A stretch of DNA of 8,294 bases, taken from assembly GCF_042096055.1 (NCBI RefSeq), contig NZ_JBELMH010000107.1:1-8294 (forward strand). Direction: 5' to 3'. Source of the stretch: Citreimonas sp042096055. Its GTDB lineage: Bacteria; Pseudomonadota; Alphaproteobacteria; Rhodobacterales; Rhodobacteraceae. Shown in pieces: positions 6,143-8,294 of the stretch; within the stretch, counting starts at the first letter, position 1, and every line of letters starts with the position of its first letter. Position numbers and translations under genes: made by a program. The notes under the pieces were generated by a model. That model was not told the origin of the DNA. It worked only from the letters and a program-made list of their open reading frames with translations, and did not search any database.

Positions 6143-6505
6143 TTACATGAAGCCCAGCTCCAGCCGCGCCTCGTCGGACATCATGTCCATGCCCCAGGGC
6201 GGATCCCATGTGATCTCCACATCGACCTGCTTCACGCCCGGCAGCGGCTCGATCGCTTCGCCCAGCCATCCCGGCATCTCGCCTGCGACGGGACAGCCCG
6301 GGGCGGTCAGCGTCATGGTGACGTTGACGGCGTTATCGTCGCTGATCTCGATCGTGTAGACGAGGCCGAGATCGTAGATGTTCACCGGAATCTCGGGGTC
6401 GTAGACCGTGCGGCAGGCCTCGACCACCTGATCGTACAGCGGATGGTCGGTGGTCGACGGCGCGATCAGCGGCGCACCTTCGATCTGCGGGCTCTGGTCT
6501 GTCAC
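6143..6505 (-). CDS. sufT: SufT-type DUF59 (MIP18 family) Fe-S assembly protein
   Basis: A 120-residue protein of the DUF59/MIP18 family, of the kind found in SUF gene clusters, which helps mature Fe-S proteins in the cytoplasm. Visible marks are VYDPEIPVNIYDLGLVY at about 34-50, the TAPGCPVA loop with the conserved Cys71, and the C-terminal WDPPWGMDMMSDEAR block at 100-114 that is typical of SUF-associated members. The start is GTG at 6505, with GAGG about 9 bases upstream; no in-frame ATG exists before the core domain. About 20 residues precede the domain and look unstructured. A promoter candidate and a terminator flank it, so it appears to be transcribed alone. The rest of a SUF operon is not in the window; the symbol follows the SUF-associated type and is less certain than the family. 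Confidence 0.93.
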   Translation of the reverse strand: MTDQSPQIEGAPLIAPSTTDHPLYDQVVEACRTVYDPEIPVNIYDLGLVYTIEISDDNAVNVTMTLTAPGCPVAGEMPGWLGEAIEPLPGVKQVDVEITWDPPWGMDMMSDEARLELGFM

Positions 6506-6539
6506 TTGGGCGATCCTCGTTGATGCAAGCCTTAGCGTT

Positions 6540-6568
6540 TATATAGGAAAAGCCGACGTCCGGGTAAA
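6540..6568 (-). promoter_or_regulatory. Candidate sigma-70 promoter of the SufT-type gene
   Basis: On the minus strand TTTACC (6568-6563) and TATATA (6545-6540) are 17 bases apart. The -10 is close to consensus and stands out in GC-rich DNA. The leader to the GTG start is about 28 bases. A small GC stem (6570-6580), which could end the upstream rimK-like transcript, abuts the -35 box. Confidence 0.55.
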
Positions 6569-6587
6569 GGGCGCAGCGCCGCGACAC

Positions 6588-8012
6588 CTAGTCCTCTCCG
6601 CCCTCGCGCATGCCCTGGCGCGACCGCACCGGGGCAGGGCGCACGCGGGCCTCTATATGGTCCATGACCAGCCCCGCGATGTTCTTCTGCGTCGCGGTCT
6701 CGATCCCTTCCAGCCCGGGCGACGAGTTGACCTCGAGCACCTTCGGCCCGGTCTCGGACCGCAGCAGGTCGACGCCGGCGATGCCCAGCTTGAACGCCTT
6801 GGCGGCGCGCAGCGCGGTTTCGCGTTCCTCGCGGGTGATGCGCACCACCTTGGCCGAGCCACCGCGATGCAGGTTCGAGCGGAAGTCGCCCTCGGCCCCG
6901 GTGCGCTTCATGCTGGCCACGACCTTGCCGCCGACCACCAGGCAGCGGATGTCCTCGCCGGCGGATTCCTTGACGAAGTCCTGCACCAGGAAGTTGGCCT
7001 TGAGGCCGCGGAACGCGTCGATCACCGATTGCGCGGCCTTCTTGGTCTCGGCCAGAACGACGCCCTTGCCCTGGGTCGATTCCAGCAGCTTGACGATCAG
7101 CGGCGCGGTCCCCACCAGCCGCATCAGGCTGTCGGTGTCCTTGGGGCTGGCGGCGAAGGCGGTGTTGGGCATGCCGATCCGGTGCCGCGCCATCAGCTGG
7201 TGGGCGTAGAGCTTGTCGCGCGAGGCGGTGATGCCGTCGCTGCCGTTCAGGCAGAACGTGCCGATCGTCTCGAACTGGCGGATGACGGCGGTGCCGTAGC
7301 TGGTGATCGAGGCGCCGATGCGCGGAATCACCGCGTCGTAGCGCGGCAGGCGCTTGCCATCGTAATGCACCTCCGGCGAAAGCGCGTTGATCGCCATGTA
7401 GCAGCGCGTGGTGTCGATCACCTCGACGCTGTGGCCGCGCGCCTCGCCCTCCTCGACCAGCCGGCGGGTCGAGTAATTGTCCTCGCGCGACAGCACCGCG
7501 ATGCGCAGCGCGCGGTTGGGCGCAGTCTGGCGCAGCCCGGCGCGCGTATAGACGTCGTAGCTGAGCTTGGGCTGCTGGAAGCGGTCGGTGGCCACGATGG
7601 TGATGTGGTCCTTCAGCGCCTCGCGCCCCAAGAGCATGCGCGACGCCATCCGGTCGCGGTTGGTCAGCGTCATCTCGATGCGCCAGCTTTCGTCGCCCAC
7701 CCGCAACGACGAGGCTATCACGTAGCGGGATTCGCTCTCGCCGTTGGACGAGGTCACGGTGCGCCGGTCGATCACCCGGGCCGAGCATGGGATCACCAGA
7801 TCCTCGCGCCCGGGGACCGGATGCACGGTGAACCGCACCTTGGGCGCGTTGGCGGGCCCGAAGGTCTCGATGTCGTAGGCGTGCAGCGCCGAGGTGCGCG
7901 CGCCGGTGTCGACCTTGGCCTTCAGCGCCGGCAGCCCGAGGTCAGGCAGCGCGACCCATTCTTCCCAGCCGAAGCGCAGCAGGGGCTGGGCGTTGTCGCT
8001 GATCTCGTTCAT
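6588..8012 (-). CDS. RimB-RimK fusion: retropepsin-like domain plus ATP-grasp glutamate ligase
   Basis: Two proteins in one 474-residue chain. Residues about 13-150 are the RimB/ATP-dependent zinc-protease-like domain (Pfam Zn_protease), a retropepsin-like fold with DTGARTSALHA at 35-45 and the second conserved block RMLLGREALKD at 126-136. Residues about 169-456 closely follow E. coli RimK: RIAVLSRE, DAVIPRIGASITSYGTAV, the ATP-grasp loop ESTQGKGVVLAE (311-322), DIRCLVVGG, EGDFRSNLHRGG (374-385), Asp415, and the metal-binding LEVNSSPGLEG with Glu427 and Asn429. E. coli RimK adds glutamates to the C-terminus of ribosomal protein S6; the same target is inferred, not shown. The start at 8012 is chosen because GGAG lies seven bases upstream; an in-frame ATG at 8051 lies in promoter-like sequence. 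The last 18 residues are basic-acidic and look disordered. It is divergent from tRNA-Asp and transcribed alone. Confidence 0.92.
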   Translation of the reverse strand: MNEISDNAQPLLRFGWEEWVALPDLGLPALKAKVDTGARTSALHAYDIETFGPANAPKVRFTVHPVPGREDLVIPCSARVIDRRTVTSSNGESESRYVIASSLRVGDESWRIEMTLTNRDRMASRMLLGREALKDHITIVATDRFQQPKLSYDVYTRAGLRQTAPNRALRIAVLSREDNYSTRRLVEEGEARGHSVEVIDTTRCYMAINALSPEVHYDGKRLPRYDAVIPRIGASITSYGTAVIRQFETIGTFCLNGSDGITASRDKLYAHQLMARHRIGMPNTAFAASPKDTDSLMRLVGTAPLIVKLLESTQGKGVVLAETKKAAQSVIDAFRGLKANFLVQDFVKESAGEDIRCLVVGGKVVASMKRTGAEGDFRSNLHRGGSAKVVRITREERETALRAAKAFKLGIAGVDLLRSETGPKVLEVNSSPGLEGIETATQKNIAGLVMDHIEARVRPAPVRSRQGMREGGED

Positions 8013-8037
8013 GCGGTCTCTCCACAAATGGACCCCA

Positions 8038-8066
8038 GCGGTATCAAGCACGCGCCGGGGTCACAA
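8038..8066 (-). promoter_or_regulatory. Weak candidate promoter of the RimB-RimK gene
   Basis: On the minus strand TTGTGA (8066-8061) and TACCGC (8043-8038) are 17 bases apart, with a leader of about 20-25 bases to the chosen start. The -10 is poor, so this is only a suggestion. If it is right, the upstream in-frame ATG at 8051 lies within the promoter and cannot be the start. Confidence 0.3.
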
Positions 8067-8113
8067 GGCGGGCCTGGCGGTTCTCGTGCGCGGGGGGCGC
8101 GCGAATCCGGGTG

Positions 8114-8154
8114 ATTTCACCGTCCCTGCGGGGCTTACGAAGGGTCCGTGAAAT
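8114..8154. repeat. Inverted repeat ATTTCAC / GTGAAAT between rimK-like gene and tRNA-Asp
   Basis: Perfect 7-bp arms at 8114-8120 and 8148-8154 enclose 27 bases, inside which GTCCC-TGC-GGGGC (8122-8134) can form a smaller stem. It lies about 28 bases upstream of the tRNA-Asp -35 box, in the 230-base gap that otherwise holds only the two promoters. It could be a regulatory site or the end of a small transcript; nothing identifies it. Confidence 0.3.
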
Positions 8155-8181
8155 TCCTGCGTCGAGGCGCCGGAAAACCGC

Positions 8182-8209
8182 TTGACGGGGCAGGGTGCGG
8201 ATCATAGAA
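8182..8209 (+). promoter_or_regulatory. Promoter of tRNA-Asp
   Basis: TTGACG (8182-8187) and ATAGAA (8204-8209) are 16 bases apart, or 15 if CATAGA is taken as the -10. The box pair sits about 33 bases upstream of the tRNA 5' end, a normal distance for a stable-RNA promoter. The strong TTGAC core in otherwise GC-rich DNA supports it. Confidence 0.6.
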
Positions 8210-8242
8210 GCCCCACACGCCGGGTGACGCGCCCGGGTTTGG

Positions 8243-8294
8243 GCGGTTGTAGCTCAGTTGGTTAGAGTACCGGCCTGTCACGCCGGGGGTCGCG
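8243..8294 (+). tRNA. tRNA-Asp (anticodon GTC), 3' part cut by window edge
   Basis: The visible RNA has acceptor strand GCGGTTG (8243-8249), T8 and A9, D stem GCTC/GAGT, anticodon stem CCGGC (8270-8274) with GCCGG (8282-8286), and loop CTGTCAC with anticodon GTC at 8277-8279, reading Asp codons GAC and GAU. The variable loop GGGTC follows; the T arm and acceptor 3' strand lie outside. The sequence agrees with tRNA-Asp of alphaproteobacteria as I know it. Confidence 0.93.

Noticed and set aside
6570..6580. Small GGCG-CAG-CGCC stem followed by CTTTA as a rimK-like terminator
   Set aside because: Four-base-pair stem that overlaps the sufT -35 box; too weak to list as a feature.
6450..8114. 554-codon open frame on the plus strand opposite the RimB-RimK gene
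   Set aside because: Antisense shadow: no domain, biased composition, and it spans the rimK stop, the sufT promoter and the rimK promoter region.

Overview
The window looks like a chromosomal segment of an alphaproteobacterium, most likely a marine member of the Rhodobacteraceae. The inference rests on very high GC in coding DNA, a bifunctional-type cysG followed at one base by a DUF2849 gene, a RimB-RimK fusion protein, an alphaproteobacterial tRNA-Asp, and a double-hairpin intergenic element of a kind I recall from many Rhodobacteraceae genomes. The secreted protein in the window is strongly acidic, which fits a marine host. The assignment is made by eye, without database searches.

Layout: (1) 1-1475, minus strand: siroheme synthase cysG and the first 21 codons of a DUF2849 gene, the start of a sulfite-reduction operon that continues off the left edge. 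(2) 1476-1623: an AT-richer divergent promoter region with short inverted repeats, followed by a plus-strand Lrp/AsnC regulator (1624-2079). (3) 2084-4084, minus strand: triosephosphate isomerase tpiA, a double-hairpin terminator-like element, then a cytochrome P450 that ends 4 bases from the convergent lrp stop. (4) 4157-6505, minus strand: an A-type Fe-S carrier (HesB/IscA), a secreted glycerophosphodiester phosphodiesterase and a SufT-type DUF59 protein. Each appears to be its own transcription unit with its own promoter or terminator signals. (5) 6588-8012, minus strand: a RimK-type ATP-grasp ligase fused to an N-terminal retropepsin-like (RimB) domain. (6) 8182-8294, plus strand: promoter and 5' two thirds of tRNA-Asp(GTC), cut by the window edge. 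No gene-free stretch exceeds about 230 bases.

How the parts fit: most genes are housekeeping (siroheme and sulfur assimilation, glycolysis, Fe-S assembly, phosphorus scavenging, protein glutamylation). The most informative regulatory signal is an in-register series of 11-bp repeats upstream of the secreted phosphodiesterase. It matches the geometry of a PhoB binding array and predicts phosphate-starvation control. Other points worth a second look are a P450 whose I-helix has alanine at the usual catalytic threonine, a palindrome sitting between the -35 and -10 of the lrp promoter, and a phosphorus-scavenging transcription unit lying between two Fe-S assembly genes. I found no CRISPR array, insertion sequence, phage gene or obvious defence system.
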